Assembly (NCBI GenBank): GCA_963819735.1
Contig: CAWFXC010000001.1
Coordinates: 496,001-560,000, forward strand
Length of the DNA stretch: 64,000 nt
DNA from: CAWFXC01 sp963819735
GTDB taxonomy: Bacteria; Actinomycetota; Acidimicrobiia; IMCC26256; DASPTH01
Direction of reading: 5' to 3'
Program-made: the position numbers and the translations under genes
Notes under the pieces: model-generated
What the model saw: the letters and a program-made list of their open reading frames with translations, nothing else
What the model was told of the DNA's origin: nothing
Database searches by the model: none
Shown: one piece after another, positions 8,601-17,366 of the stretch
Layout: each line of letters begins with the position of its first letter
Numbering within the stretch: position 1 is the stretch's first letter

Positions 8601-9110
8601 CTATCCGTCGTGCATGCGCTCGTATCCGCCCTTGAAGAATAGGAGCGGCCGCGACCCTTCACGCATGTCGAGATCGAGCACCCGACCCACGACGATCTTG
8701 TGGTCGCCGCCCGGGTACTCGGCTTCGAAACGGCAGTCGAGGTAGGCGATCGCCTCTTCGAGCACGGGGGCACCGGAGATGCCGACGTGCCACGGGGTGC
8801 TGCCGAAGCGGTCGGCGCCCTTCTTGGCGAACAACTGCGAGAGCTCCTCGTGCTGTTCGCCCAGGATGTTGACCGCGAAGGTGCCGGCGGTCTCGATCCG
8901 CGGCCACGTCGACGACGAGTGGGCGACGCAGAAGAGGATCAGCGGCGGGTCGAGCGAGAGCGACGTGAACGAGTTCGCCGCCATGCCGACGGGTTCGCCG
9001 TCGTCGATGGCGGTGATGATGGTGACCCCGGTCGCGAAGTGCCCGAGGACGGAACGGAAGCGCGCGTCGTCGGGGACGATGATGGTTTCGGTGGGCTCGT
9101 CGGGCAACAC
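8601..9110 (-). CDS. Flavin reductase family protein (DIM6/NTAB, HpaC-like)
   Basis: A 169-residue FMN-binding split-barrel protein. Family features are FRSVLGHFATGVTIIT at the N-terminus, GMAANSFTSLSLDPPLI in the flavin site, and GDHKIVVGRVLDLD near the end. Such proteins reduce free FMN or FAD with NAD(P)H for a partner monooxygenase. No monooxygenase is adjacent; LLM oxidoreductases elsewhere could be partners but nothing links them. It begins at ATG 9110 and its TAG stop touches the start of the MauE-like gene. Confidence 0.9.
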   Translation of the reverse strand: MLPDEPTETIIVPDDARFRSVLGHFATGVTIITAIDDGEPVGMAANSFTSLSLDPPLILFCVAHSSSTWPRIETAGTFAVNILGEQHEELSQLFAKKGADRFGSTPWHVGISGAPVLEEAIAYLDCRFEAEYPGGDHKIVVGRVLDLDMREGSRPLLFFKGGYERMHDG

Positions 9111-9138
9111 AGGCTCCTCGTGGATTCCGGGCCGCTGG

Positions 9139-10026
9139 TCAGCCGTGCAGTGACGAGCCGAGCGGGTACTGCAGGCCGTCGGAGGCGGCGAAGACCTCCG
9201 GCCCTCCGATGCGGGCCGCCAGATCGCGCGCGTCGCGGAGGATCGTGTCGATGCGGTCGTCGCCGTGTGTCGGGCAATGGTGGAACAACGCCAATCTACG
9301 GGCGCCCGCTTCTTTCGCGACGTGGATCGCGTAGTCGATCGTGCAGTGACCCCACGTGCGCTTGATCTCGTACTCCTCGACCGTGTGCTGCGCGTCGTGG
9401 ATCAGGAGGTCGACGCCGTCGCAGAGCTCGAGCACGTCGTCGGGGACGTAGTCGTCGGGGTCGTCGGGCACCGTGCCCGGCCCGTGGTCGGGAAGGTAGG
9501 CCACCGAGACGCCCTCGCTCTCGACCCGGAAGCCGAGCGTGGGGTCGGTGTGGCGCACCCAGCGCGAGTGGACCTTGGCTCCGTTGGCGGCGAAGTCGTC
9601 GTTGGCCACCCCCTCGAACGCCACCGCGCCACGCAGTTCCTCGGGACGGATGGGGAAGTAGGGCGGCTGCATCACCCCGCGGAAGACCTCGTCGAGGGGG
9701 CCGGCGCTCTGGTGCGGGCCGTACACCATCAGCGTGCCCCCACCCGCCGACATCGGCGCGAAGAATGGGAGTCCCTGGATGTGGTCCCAGTGCAGATGGG
9801 TCAGCAGCACGGTCGCCCGGTACCCGTCGAGGCGCCCCTCGGCTTCGAGGGCTTCGCCGTAGTTCCGCAGGCCGGTGCCGAGATCGAGGATCACGGGATC
9901 GTGTCCGGCAACGGCGATCTCGACGCACGAGGTGTTCCCCCCGTACCGATCGAACTGGTGGCCGTCGCACGGAGTCGATCCGCGCACCCCCCAGAAGTTC
10001 ACCTGCGCCGAAGACGACACGTCCAC
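9139..10026 (-). CDS. MBL-fold metallo-hydrolase (cyclic phosphodiesterase-like)
   Basis: A 295-residue metallo-beta-lactamase-fold protein. The N-terminus WGVRGSTPCDG, followed by RYGGNTSCVEI, is typical of the branch near PhnP and 3',5'-cAMP-type phosphodiesterases. The metal motif is THLHWDHIQGLPFF; later ligands are in LLIHDAQHT, the WGHCTIDYA region and FHHCPTHGD. All metal ligands appear intact. The substrate is not determined. It is convergent with nothing and lies 25 bases after the ABC permease end, in the same direction but probably a separate unit. Confidence 0.88.
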   Translation of the reverse strand: MDVSSSAQVNFWGVRGSTPCDGHQFDRYGGNTSCVEIAVAGHDPVILDLGTGLRNYGEALEAEGRLDGYRATVLLTHLHWDHIQGLPFFAPMSAGGGTLMVYGPHQSAGPLDEVFRGVMQPPYFPIRPEELRGAVAFEGVANDDFAANGAKVHSRWVRHTDPTLGFRVESEGVSVAYLPDHGPGTVPDDPDDYVPDDVLELCDGVDLLIHDAQHTVEEYEIKRTWGHCTIDYAIHVAKEAGARRLALFHHCPTHGDDRIDTILRDARDLAARIGGPEVFAASDGLQYPLGSSLHG

Positions 10027-10050
10027 GAGGTTACCCCTTGACCCGGCGGG

Positions 10051-10905
10051 CTAACTCAGGACCCGCTTCTTGAAGCCGTTGATGCCGAGCCACGTGAACA
10101 GCGCCGAAAATCCGATGAGCGCGCCGTAGACCGCCCAGAGGCTCATGTGCGGCGCGGTGGTGAGCGCGGCCCGGAAGCCCTCGCACATGTAGACGAGCGG
10201 GTTCAGGAGCACGAACACCTGGAGCCACCGGATCGGCGCCAACGACGACCACGAGTAGTAGACGCAGCCGAGGAACGTCAGCGGGATCACGATGATGCCG
10301 AACAGCAGCGGCACCGTGCGGGGCTCGAACCGGGTGCCGAACGTGAGCCCGAGCGCGCCGCACATGTAGCAGGCCAACGGGATCAGCGTGATGAGCACGG
10401 GCCAGTTGATGTCGAGGCTCACGGGTGTCGCGGGCACGATCGCGGCGATCGGGAACACGAGCAGCGCCGAGAAGAGACCGGTGAGCGCGCCCCAGATCGC
10501 CTTCTGGATGGCCACCGAGCGCGACCGGCATGCGGCGCCAGCACGCGGTCCTCGATCTCGCGGGTGTACCCGAACTCCTGCACCATCGGCAGCGCGACCG
10601 ACTGGATCCCCTGGAACATGATCGCCAGTCCGACGACGCCGGCGACGAGCAGGGTGGAGAACTCGGACGCGCTGCGCGGTGCCACCGACGCCCTGGCCGA
10701 TCTTCGGGAACACGTAGGTGAACACGAACACGAGCAGGAACGGTTGCAGCACCGTGCGCGGGATGAATTCCTTCAGGGTCTTGCGGAGCACGACCAGGTC
10801 GCGCAGCAGCAACGCCCGGAACGCGACCCGTGCGGCCGAGCTCGGTTTGCGGACGGGCGAGAGCGTGAGCGCGGAGGCGGGCTCGGGAACGGTGGTCGCA
10901 GTCAT
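10051..10905 (-). CDS. ABC-2 type transporter permease (DrrB-like), frameshifted
   Basis: About 283 residues, six membrane helices. The N-terminus MTATTVPEPASALTLSP leads into FRALLLRDLVVLRKTL, then a change of frame near 10680 gives SEFSTLLVAGVVGLAIMFQG, and two more extra bases near 10525-10545 lead to the C-terminal part with VYMCEGFRAALT. Removing three single bases yields a continuous DrrB-type permease. ATG 10905 overlaps the ATPase stop by 4 bases (ATGA). With its ATPase it should form an exporter for drugs or lipids. It is under the MarR gene upstream. Confidence 0.85.
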   Translation of the reverse strand: MTATTVPEPASALTLSPVRKPSSAARVAFRALLLRDLVVLRKTLKEFIPRTVLQPFLLVFVFTYVFPKIGQGVGGTAQRVRVLHPARRRRRRTGDHVPGDPVGRAADGAGVRVHPRDRGPRAGAACRSRSVAIQKAIWGALTGLFSALLVFPIAAIVPATPVSLDINWPVLITLIPLACYMCGALGLTFGTRFEPRTVPLLFGIIVIPLTFLGCVYYSWSSLAPIRWLQVFVLLNPLVYMCEGFRAALTTAPHMSLWAVYGALIGFSALFTWLGINGFKKRVLS

Positions 10906-11858
10906 TCGCGGAGGTCCTTCCCGGTGAGGTTGATGAAGACGGTCTCGAGCGTGGGTTCGGCGATCGAGAGATCGGAGACGTCGAAGCCGTGGCGTTCGGC
11001 GACGTTGAACACGATCGGGAGCACGCCCGGCTGGGCGCGCACCGCGACCAGCACCAGGTCGTCGACCCGGGTGACCCGTTCGACGCCCGGCACGTCGGCC
11101 TCGAGCACCTTGGCCAGCTGGTCGAGATCGCCGGTGGCGGTGACGGTGACGATGGTGTCGGCGCCGGTCGACTGCTTGAGCTCGGCGGGCGGGCCGAGCG
11201 CGAGCAGGTGGCCGCGGTCGATGATGGCGAGCCGGTTGCAGAGCTCGTCGGCCTCTTCCATGTAGTGGGTGGTCAACAGGATCGTCTCGCCTTCGGCGTG
11301 CAGCTCGCCGAGGATCTCCCACAGCGCCAGGCGGCTCTGCGGATCGAGACCGGCGGTCGGCTCGTCGAGGAAGAGCGTGGCGGGCCGGTGCATGATCGCC
11401 CGCGCCACCATGAGCCGCTGCGCCATCCCGCCCGACAGTGCGGCGACCGGTTCCTTGGCCCGCTCGGCCAGCCGGAACTGCTCGAGCCGGCGACTGGCCT
11501 CGGCCTTCGCGGTGGGCGCCGACATGCCGAAGAAGCGGCCGTGGAAGTAGAGGTTCTCCCAGACGGTGAGCGACCGGTCGAGCGTGTTGGTCTGCGGGAC
11601 GACGCCGATGACCTGCTTGGCCGCGCTCGGGCGCCTGACCACATCGATCCCGCCGACGAACGCGCGCCCGCTGGTGGGGATCACGCGCGTCGTGAGCATC
11701 CCCGCGGTCGTGGTCTTGCCCGCACCGTTCGGCCCGAGCAACCCGAAGATCTCGCCCTGGTAGACCTCGAGGTCGAGCTCGTCGACCGCGGTGAGTCCAC
11801 CCGGATAGACCTTCGTCAGCTTCTCGGTGCGCATGACGACGTCAGTGCTCGTGGCCAC
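10902..11858 (-). CDS. ABC transporter ATP-binding protein, DrrA-like
   Basis: A 318-residue daunorubicin-resistance-type ATPase. Walker A is GPNGAGKTTT, the signature LSGGMAQRLMVARAI, and Walker B FLDEPTAGLDPQSR, followed by the switch histidine in LLTTHYMEEADEL. The C-terminal 90 residues are the DrrA-type extension ending in FINLTGKDLRE. It overlaps the MarR gene by 17 bases at its start and the permease by 4 at its end, so MarR, ATPase and permease form one operon, a common self-regulated drug efflux layout. Confidence 0.95.
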   Translation of the reverse strand: MATSTDVVMRTEKLTKVYPGGLTAVDELDLEVYQGEIFGLLGPNGAGKTTTAGMLTTRVIPTSGRAFVGGIDVVRRPSAAKQVIGVVPQTNTLDRSLTVWENLYFHGRFFGMSAPTAKAEASRRLEQFRLAERAKEPVAALSGGMAQRLMVARAIMHRPATLFLDEPTAGLDPQSRLALWEILGELHAEGETILLTTHYMEEADELCNRLAIIDRGHLLALGPPAELKQSTGADTIVTVTATGDLDQLAKVLEADVPGVERVTRVDDLVLVAVRAQPGVLPIVFNVAERHGFDVSDLSIAEPTLETVFINLTGKDLRE

Positions 11859-12312
11859 CGCCCACCTCCTCTTTCTGCTTCTCGTTCTCGATCCGGCCGG
11901 TTCCGAAGTGTTCGTAGAGCCGGGTCAGCGCGTCGCCGAGCACCTCGACCTGCTCCGGGCTGAGCGCGGCGCGCAGCTCGACGTCGAAGTCGTGGACGAC
12001 TTGATGGAGCTGGGCCTGGCGCTCGCGCCCCGCCGGGGTGACCACCACGCGGATCACGCGGCGGTCCTCGGGATCGCGGCGGCGTTCGACGAGGCCGTCC
12101 TCGCTCAGCTTGTCGAGGTGACGCACGAGGGTCGGCGGCTCGATGCGCATGACGTCGGCCAGCTCGCGCTGGCTCAGACCGTCGGCGTGCTCGGCCTCGC
12201 GCAACAGCACCCAGTTCCAGAGGCTGGCGCCGTGCTCGCGGAGGCGACGATCGAGCTCGTCGGACACCGCGCGCTGGCCCAGGTACAGGCGGCGGCCGAG
12301 GGTCTGTTCCAT
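11842..12312 (-). CDS. MarR-family transcriptional regulator
   Basis: A 156-residue winged-helix repressor. The recognition region is LSQRELADVMRIEPPTLVRHLDKL, followed by the wing GLVERRRDPEDRRVIRVVVTPAG. It heads the operon with the DrrAB-like exporter. Two identical palindromes lie 7-32 bases upstream of its ATG, so autorepression with release by an exported compound is the likely logic. The signal molecule cannot be inferred. Confidence 0.93.
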   Translation of the reverse strand: MEQTLGRRLYLGQRAVSDELDRRLREHGASLWNWVLLREAEHADGLSQRELADVMRIEPPTLVRHLDKLSEDGLVERRRDPEDRRVIRVVVTPAGRERQAQLHQVVHDFDVELRAALSPEQVEVLGDALTRLYEHFGTGRIENEKQKEEVGGGHEH

Positions 12313-12318
12313 AGTGCC

Positions 12319-12344
12319 CTAATGATTAGCACACTAATGATTAG
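12319..12344 (-). promoter_or_regulatory. Twin palindromic operator for the MarR-exporter operon
   Basis: Two copies of CTAATGATTAG (12319-12329 and 12334-12344), each a perfect palindrome around a central base, 15 bases centre to centre. Their AT-rich composition stands out from the GC-rich surroundings. Position just upstream of the MarR start fits autoregulation. Assigning MarR as the binder is inference. Confidence 0.75.
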
Positions 12345-12429
12345 GTGCACAACCGCTCGCGGCGGGCCGGAACCCGCCGCGAGGGAATGTGGAGCCAGGT
12401 GAAGTGAGGGGAATCGAGAGCGTGCTCCG

Positions 12430-12996
12430 TCAGTGCCGGGGGCCCTCGGCGCGCACCTTCTCGACGTGGACCAGCGCTTCGCGCAACTGCTCGATCCAGT
12501 CGCCTTCGTGGTCGCGCACCAGGCGCACGCACCAGGCGAGGGCGTGGCTCCGGCTCCGGGCCACCCCGGCGTCCACCAGCGTGTCGAGCACCTGGCGCTC
12601 CGGGAGGCGCAGCCGGGTCATCACCGGCACGCTGAGCGTGGTGAACAGCTCCTCCTGGTCGCCGCAGCGGGCGCCCCAGGCCACCTTGCGGGCGAAGCGC
12701 GCCTCGGCCTCGTCGGCGATGCGCATCCGCAGGCCCCGGGTGTCCTCCCGGAATCCCTGGATCCTCGCCTGGCGTGCGGTGGCGGTGGCGTCGTCGTCGC
12801 CGTCACCGGTGTCGGGGTCGGGGAGGGTGCCGAGCACGACGATCTCGTCGCGGTCGTAGGTGACTGCGGGCGGTCCGGTGAACCAGCCGTCGGGCAGCCG
12901 GCCGGCGAACCAGCCCTGGAGCTTGGCGGCGGCGGGCGGGGCCTCGTTCTTGGTGTCGGACTTGGATTCGGTCTTGGTCTCTTTCGTCATGGGCAT
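12430..12996 (-). CDS. Conserved hypothetical with ribbon-helix-helix-like C-terminus
   Basis: About 188 residues. The N-terminus is a charged low-complexity tail (KETKTESKSDTKNE). A middle domain has WFAGRLPDGWF and DEIVVLGTLPDPDTG. The C-terminal 60 residues (LRLPERQVLDTLVDAGVARS, then HALAWCVRLV) look like a ribbon-helix-helix fold with a helical tail. This might bind DNA, but no function is known to me. I chose ATG 12996; ATG 12990 is also possible. The start lies 7 bases after the HIT stop in an AT-rich spacer with a repeated ATTACA, so it may be co-transcribed with the HIT gene. Confidence 0.7.
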   Translation of the reverse strand: MPMTKETKTESKSDTKNEAPPAAAKLQGWFAGRLPDGWFTGPPAVTYDRDEIVVLGTLPDPDTGDGDDDATATARQARIQGFREDTRGLRMRIADEAEARFARKVAWGARCGDQEELFTTLSVPVMTRLRLPERQVLDTLVDAGVARSRSHALAWCVRLVRDHEGDWIEQLREALVHVEKVRAEGPRH

Positions 12997-13003
12997 TACA
13001 ATA

Positions 13004-13430
13004 TTACATCGTTGCGTCGAGAGCAACCCTGATGGCCGACGCGTACTCGGCCGCTTCGGTGTCGTCGGCGTAGCGCTGCCGGGGCCAGAAGAAGCCGCGC
13101 AGGCCGTCCTTCCGATTGCGGGGTACCACGTGCACATGGAGATGCGGGACGCTCTGGCTCACGACGTTGTTCATGGCCACGAACGATGCCGGCCGAGCCC
13201 GTGGAGTCCTGCACCGCCACCGCCAGTTGCTGCGTGCGGCCGAACAGGTCGTCGCGCAGCGGGTCGTCGAGATCGCGCAGCGTCTCGACGTGCCGCCGGG
13301 GCACCACCAGGGTGTGGCCCTTGAAGAGGGGCCGGTGGTCGAGGAACGCGACCACGGTCGGCGTGTCGAGCACGATGTGCGCCGGCGTCTCCCCCGCCAT
13401 GATCGAGCAGAAGAGGCAGTCGGGCGCCAC
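13004..13430 (-). CDS. HIT-family nucleotide hydrolase/transferase, one frameshift
   Basis: About 141 residues once repaired. Starts MAPDCLFCSIMAGETPAHIV with the CxxC zinc pair, continues with GHTLVVPRRHVETLRDL, and has the histidine triad HLHVHVVPR, whose middle His is the nucleophile. The frame breaks near 13189, between SAG and SFVAMNNVVSQ, by one extra base. After correction the protein ends at TAA 13004-13006. HIT enzymes act on dinucleoside polyphosphates or AMP conjugates. It lies 6 bases after the MaoC stop. Confidence 0.88.
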
Positions 13431-13436
13431 CGGCGG

Positions 13437-13952
13437 CTACGACTCGTCGGCGGGCGACGTGTAGGGGCGCTCCCGCGGCGGCACCGCGGCCTGCTTGGGC
13501 ACCATCACCTTGCGCCGGAAGTAGCACACCTCTTCGCCCCGCTGGTTGAAGCCGCGCGTCTCGACGGTGACCACTCCCCGATCCGGGCGGCTCGACGACT
13601 CACGCTTCTCGAGCACGTTCGTCTCCGCGTAGATCGTGTCGCCGTGGAACGTCGGCCGCTTGTGCTGGAGCGACTCGACCTCGAGGTTGGCGATGGCGGC
13701 GCCGCTGACGTCGGCCACGCTCATGCCGAGCACGAGCGAGTAGACGAGGTTGCCGACCACCACGTTCTTCCCGAACTGGGTCTGGGTCTCGGCGTACCAC
13801 GCGTCGATGTGGAGCGGATGGTGGTTCATGGTGATCAAGCAGAAGAGATGGTCGTCGGCCTCGGTGATGGTCTTGCCGGGCCAGTGCTTGTACACGTCGC
13901 CGGGCTCGAAGTCTTCGTAGTAGCGGCCGAACGGGCGGTCGTAGATCGTCAT
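13437..13952 (-). CDS. MaoC-family dehydratase (hot-dog fold)
   Basis: About 171 residues. MaoC proteins hydrate 2-enoyl-CoA or related acyl-CoAs. The conserved stretch ITEADDHLFCLITMNHHPLH, with the catalytic Asp and His, is intact, followed by VVVGNLVYSLVLGMSVADVSG and a C-terminal RGEEVCYFRR strand. The length fits the single-domain mesaconyl-CoA-hydratase-like group. I chose ATG 13952; a GTG 9 bases earlier is also open. It is transcribed with the HIT and RHH genes, which gives no metabolic clue. Confidence 0.88.
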   Translation of the reverse strand: MTIYDRPFGRYYEDFEPGDVYKHWPGKTITEADDHLFCLITMNHHPLHIDAWYAETQTQFGKNVVVGNLVYSLVLGMSVADVSGAAIANLEVESLQHKRPTFHGDTIYAETNVLEKRESSSRPDRGVVTVETRGFNQRGEEVCYFRRKVMVPKQAAVPPRERPYTSPADES

Positions 13953-14032
13953 GCGCCGCACACTAGCGATGCGCGATTCCGCCGGCCGGAGCCACCGGGC
14001 GCCGGTAACTTGAGCGTGGAGATGACCACGTC

Positions 14033-15907
14033 ATGATGCACCCCGCCGTGCACGGCTTCGGCCGCGACGCGAAGGCCGTCAAGGGCAAGAAGCTCGAGCG
14101 CGATCTGGTCCGCCGAATCCTGCGGTTGGCGCGTCCCTACCGCAAGCAGCTCATCGGCTTCGTGATCAGCGTGATCGCCGCCGCGGTGGTCAGCGCGGTA
14201 CCGCCGCTGATCCTCCGGGCCCTCATCGACACCGCGATCCCCGAGAAGGACCGCGCCCTCGTCGGCCTGCTGGCGTTCGGGGCGGTCTTCCTCGCGCTGT
14301 TCAACGCCGGGCTCACGCTGATCCAGCGCTACTACTCGGCGGGGATCGGCGAGGGCCTGATCTTCGACATGCGCACCGCGCTCTTCGATCACGTCCAGCA
14401 CCAACCGTTGTCGTTCTTCACCCGCACGCAGACCGGCTCGCTGATGTCGCGCATGAACAACGACGTCATCGGGGCGCAACAGGCGGTCACCAACACCCTC
14501 GGCACCGTGTTCTCCAACATCGTGTCGGTGATCGTCACGGTCACGTTCATGCTGGCGCTCGAGTGGCGCCTCACACTTCTCACGCTGATCATCCTCCCCG
14601 CGTTCATCATCCCGGCGAAGCGCATGGGGCCCAAGCTGCAGCGCCTCACCCGCGAGAGCATGCAGCTCAACGCGTCGATGAACAACACGATCGCGGAGCG
14701 CTTCAACGTGGGCGGCGCGCTCGTCGTCAAGCTGTTCGGCAAGCAGAGCCGCGAGTCGGCGACGTTCACCGACCGCGCCGGCCGCGTGCGCGACATCGGC
14801 GTGCAGACGGCGATGTACTCCCGCATCCTCGCCGCCGCGCTCGGCCTCGTCGCCGCCGTCGGCACCGCGATCGTCTACTTCGTCGGCGGCAACCTGGCGA
14901 TCTCGGGCACGATCGGCGTCGGCACCATCGCCGCGTTCGCGGTGTACGTGAGCCAGATCTACCAACCGCTCACCCAGCTCGCGAACGCCCGGGTCGACGT
15001 GCTCACCGCGCTGGTGTCGTTCGAGCGGGTGTTCGAGGTCCTCGACTTCCCCTCGTTGATCACCGACCGGCCGGGTGCCGTCGATCTGCTCGAACCGGTG
15101 GGCCGGGTCGAGTTCGACCACGTGTGGTTCCGTCACCCGTCGGCCGCGGTGTCGTCGATCCCCTCACTGGAGGAGCAGACCGGCGCCACTGATCTCGACG
15201 ACGAGAGCGCCTGGATCCTGCGCGACGTCACCTTCTCGGTCGCGCCGGGCGAGCTGGTCGCGCTCGTCGGGCCGTCGGGTGCAGGCAAGACCACCACCGC
15301 ACTGCTCGTGCCCCGCATCTACGACGTCAGCGCGGGCGAGGTCAGGGTCGACGGTCACGACGTCCGCGACTACACGCTCGAATCGCTCCGCGACTCCGTG
15401 GGCATGGTGATGCAGGACCCGCATCTCTTCCACGACACCGTGCGGGCCAACCTGCGGTACGCCCGGCCCGACGCCACCGACGACGAGCTCGTCGCAGCCT
15501 GCAAGGCGGCCCGGATCCACGACCTCATCGCCAACCTCCCCGACGGCTACGACACGCTGGTCGGCGAGCGCGGGTACCGGATGTCGGGCGGCGAGAAGCA
15601 ACGGCTTGCGATCGCGCGGATGTTGCTCAAAGATCCTGCAGTGGTGATCCTCGACGAAGCGACCTCGCACCTCGACTCGGAGTCGGAGCTGGCCATCCAG
15701 CACGCGCTCGCCGACGCGCTCACCGGTCGCACGTCGATCGTGATCGCGCACCGGCTGTCCACCATCGTCGCCGCCGACCGCATCCTCGTGATCGAGGACG
15801 GCCGCATCATCGAGAGCGGGCGGCACGAAGATCTCGTCCACGCGGGAGGCCTCTACACCGACCTCTACCGCACCCAGCTCGATCGGCCCGCGGCCGGAGC
15901 TGGTTGA
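14033..15907 (+). CDS. ABC exporter half-transporter (fused membrane and ATPase domains)
   Basis: A 624-residue protein. Residues 30-320 hold six membrane helices of the MsbA/LmrA-like type. The ATPase domain has Walker A GPSGAGKTTT, Q-loop MVMQDPHLF, signature MSGGEKQRLAIARM and Walker B VVILDEATSHLD, with the switch His in IAHRLSTIV. An acidic insert (EEQTGATDLDDESAW) sits ahead of Walker A. It should work as a homodimer or with an unlinked partner. The next gene, a lipid-kinase-like protein, begins 53 bases later on the same strand, so a lipid substrate is possible. Confidence 0.93.
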   Translation: MMHPAVHGFGRDAKAVKGKKLERDLVRRILRLARPYRKQLIGFVISVIAAAVVSAVPPLILRALIDTAIPEKDRALVGLLAFGAVFLALFNAGLTLIQRYYSAGIGEGLIFDMRTALFDHVQHQPLSFFTRTQTGSLMSRMNNDVIGAQQAVTNTLGTVFSNIVSVIVTVTFMLALEWRLTLLTLIILPAFIIPAKRMGPKLQRLTRESMQLNASMNNTIAERFNVGGALVVKLFGKQSRESATFTDRAGRVRDIGVQTAMYSRILAAALGLVAAVGTAIVYFVGGNLAISGTIGVGTIAAFAVYVSQIYQPLTQLANARVDVLTALVSFERVFEVLDFPSLITDRPGAVDLLEPVGRVEFDHVWFRHPSAAVSSIPSLEEQTGATDLDDESAWILRDVTFSVAPGELVALVGPSGAGKTTTALLVPRIYDVSAGEVRVDGHDVRDYTLESLRDSVGMVMQDPHLFHDTVRANLRYARPDATDDELVAACKAARIHDLIANLPDGYDTLVGERGYRMSGGEKQRLAIARMLLKDPAVVILDEATSHLDSESELAIQHALADALTGRTSIVIAHRLSTIVAADRILVIEDGRIIESGRHEDLVHAGGLYTDLYRTQLDRPAAGAG

Positions 15908-15960
15908 GCAGGGCTGAGCGCGCGGGTGAACGGGGGGGGAGGGCAACCGGTGAGGCAGGC

Positions 15961-17319
15961 ATGAAGCAGGCGCAGCGCCGAGCGTGCGCGATCGGCGCGT
16001 TGATCACGGGCACCGCCGCGCTGGTCGTGCTGGTGCTCGTGCTGTGGCACTCGTGGCGGGCGGTGCTGTTCGCGTTGATCGCGATGACGGTCGCCAACGT
16101 CGCGCTCTGGTACGTGCTCAGCCGCCGCGGCGCAACGCGGTGGATCGCCGCGCTGATCACCGTCGCCGCGGTGGTGATCGCGTTCGTCGGCTTAGCCGGC
16201 AACTACAACCTGCTCGGGATCGTCGCCATCGTCGTGCTCGCCCTCGTCACGACCGATCTGTCGCGCGCCGCGCTCCGGACCGACCCGCAGTCTCTGCGCG
16301 ACCTCCCGCCGCCCGGTGAACGGATGCCGGCCGCGCAACGGCCCATCCTCCTGATGAACCCGCGGTCCGGGGGCGGCAAGGCGAACGCCGAGTTCGCCGC
16401 CGAGGCACGTCGGCACGGGATCGAGACCATCACCCTCCAGCCGGGCGACGACCTCGAGGTGCTCGCCCGCGATGCGGTGGCGCGGGGCGCCGACGTGATC
16501 GGCATGGCCGGCGGCGACGGTTCCCAGGCCCTGGTCGCTTCGGTCGCCGCCGAGCACGACCTCCCGTTCGTCTGCATCCCCGCGGGCACGCGCAACCACC
16601 TGGCCCTCGATCTCGGCGTCGATCGCGAGGACCTCGTCGGTTCGCTCCTCGCGTTCTCCGACGGCTACGAGCGCCGGGTCGACCTGGCGCGGGTGAACGA
16701 CCGCGTGTTCGTGAACAACGTGTCGTTCGGGGTCTACGCCGAAGTCGTGCAGTCGGAGGAGTACCGCGACAACAAGCTCGGCACGGCGGCCAAGATGCTT
16801 CCCGAGCTGCTCGGGCCCGACTACGCACCCTTCGACCTCGAGCTCGACGGCCCCCCGGACCTCGGCCATGAACGGCCCGACCTGATCCTGGTGTCGAACA
16901 ACGTCTACCGCCTGGCGGGCATCGGCGGCTTCGGCACGCGCGCCCGGCTCGACGAAGGCGTCCTCGGTGTCATCGTCGTCGACGTGAACAGCGGCGCCGA
17001 CCTCGCCCAACTCATCGCGCTGGAGACGGCCGGGCGCGGGCCGAGCTTCTCCGGCTGGCACGAATGGACCGCGCCGACGCTGGAGATCCGTTCCGGGGTG
17101 CCGGTGAACGCGGGTATCGACGGCGAAGCCGTCACCCTCACGTCACCCGTGCGCCTGGAGGCGATGCCCGGTGCACTGCGGGTGCGCGTCGCCGCCCACC
17201 ACTCCGGTCGATCGCCGGCGGCGATCGCCGACGAGACCCGGCGGGGCGGTCCGTGGCGTCTCGTCCGTATTGCGTTCGGCCCGGGGCACGACCGCGTCGA
17301 CGAGGGGTCGCCCGGTTAG
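15961..17319 (+). CDS. Membrane-anchored diacylglycerol-kinase-family protein
   Basis: About 452 residues. Three hydrophobic helices occupy residues 10-100. The DAGK catalytic domain follows: LLMNPRSGGGKA, then GMAGGDGSQALVASVAAEHD (the GGDGT nucleotide motif with Ser) and CIPAGTRNHLALDLGV. The C-terminal beta-sandwich has RSGVPVNAGIDGEAV. Family members phosphorylate diacylglycerol, sphingoid bases or undecaprenol. I chose ATG 15961, preceded by GGTGAGG at good spacing; the open frame extends upstream to a TTG overlapping the ABC exporter stop. Confidence 0.88.
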   Translation: MKQAQRRACAIGALITGTAALVVLVLVLWHSWRAVLFALIAMTVANVALWYVLSRRGATRWIAALITVAAVVIAFVGLAGNYNLLGIVAIVVLALVTTDLSRAALRTDPQSLRDLPPPGERMPAAQRPILLMNPRSGGGKANAEFAAEARRHGIETITLQPGDDLEVLARDAVARGADVIGMAGGDGSQALVASVAAEHDLPFVCIPAGTRNHLALDLGVDREDLVGSLLAFSDGYERRVDLARVNDRVFVNNVSFGVYAEVVQSEEYRDNKLGTAAKMLPELLGPDYAPFDLELDGPPDLGHERPDLILVSNNVYRLAGIGGFGTRARLDEGVLGVIVVDVNSGADLAQLIALETAGRGPSFSGWHEWTAPTLEIRSGVPVNAGIDGEAVTLTSPVRLEAMPGALRVRVAAHHSGRSPAAIADETRRGGPWRLVRIAFGPGHDRVDEGSPG

Positions 17320-17366
17320 CATTGGGGATTCGCTTCTCGCGTTCCCCACGCGGAGCACCCCCTCAC

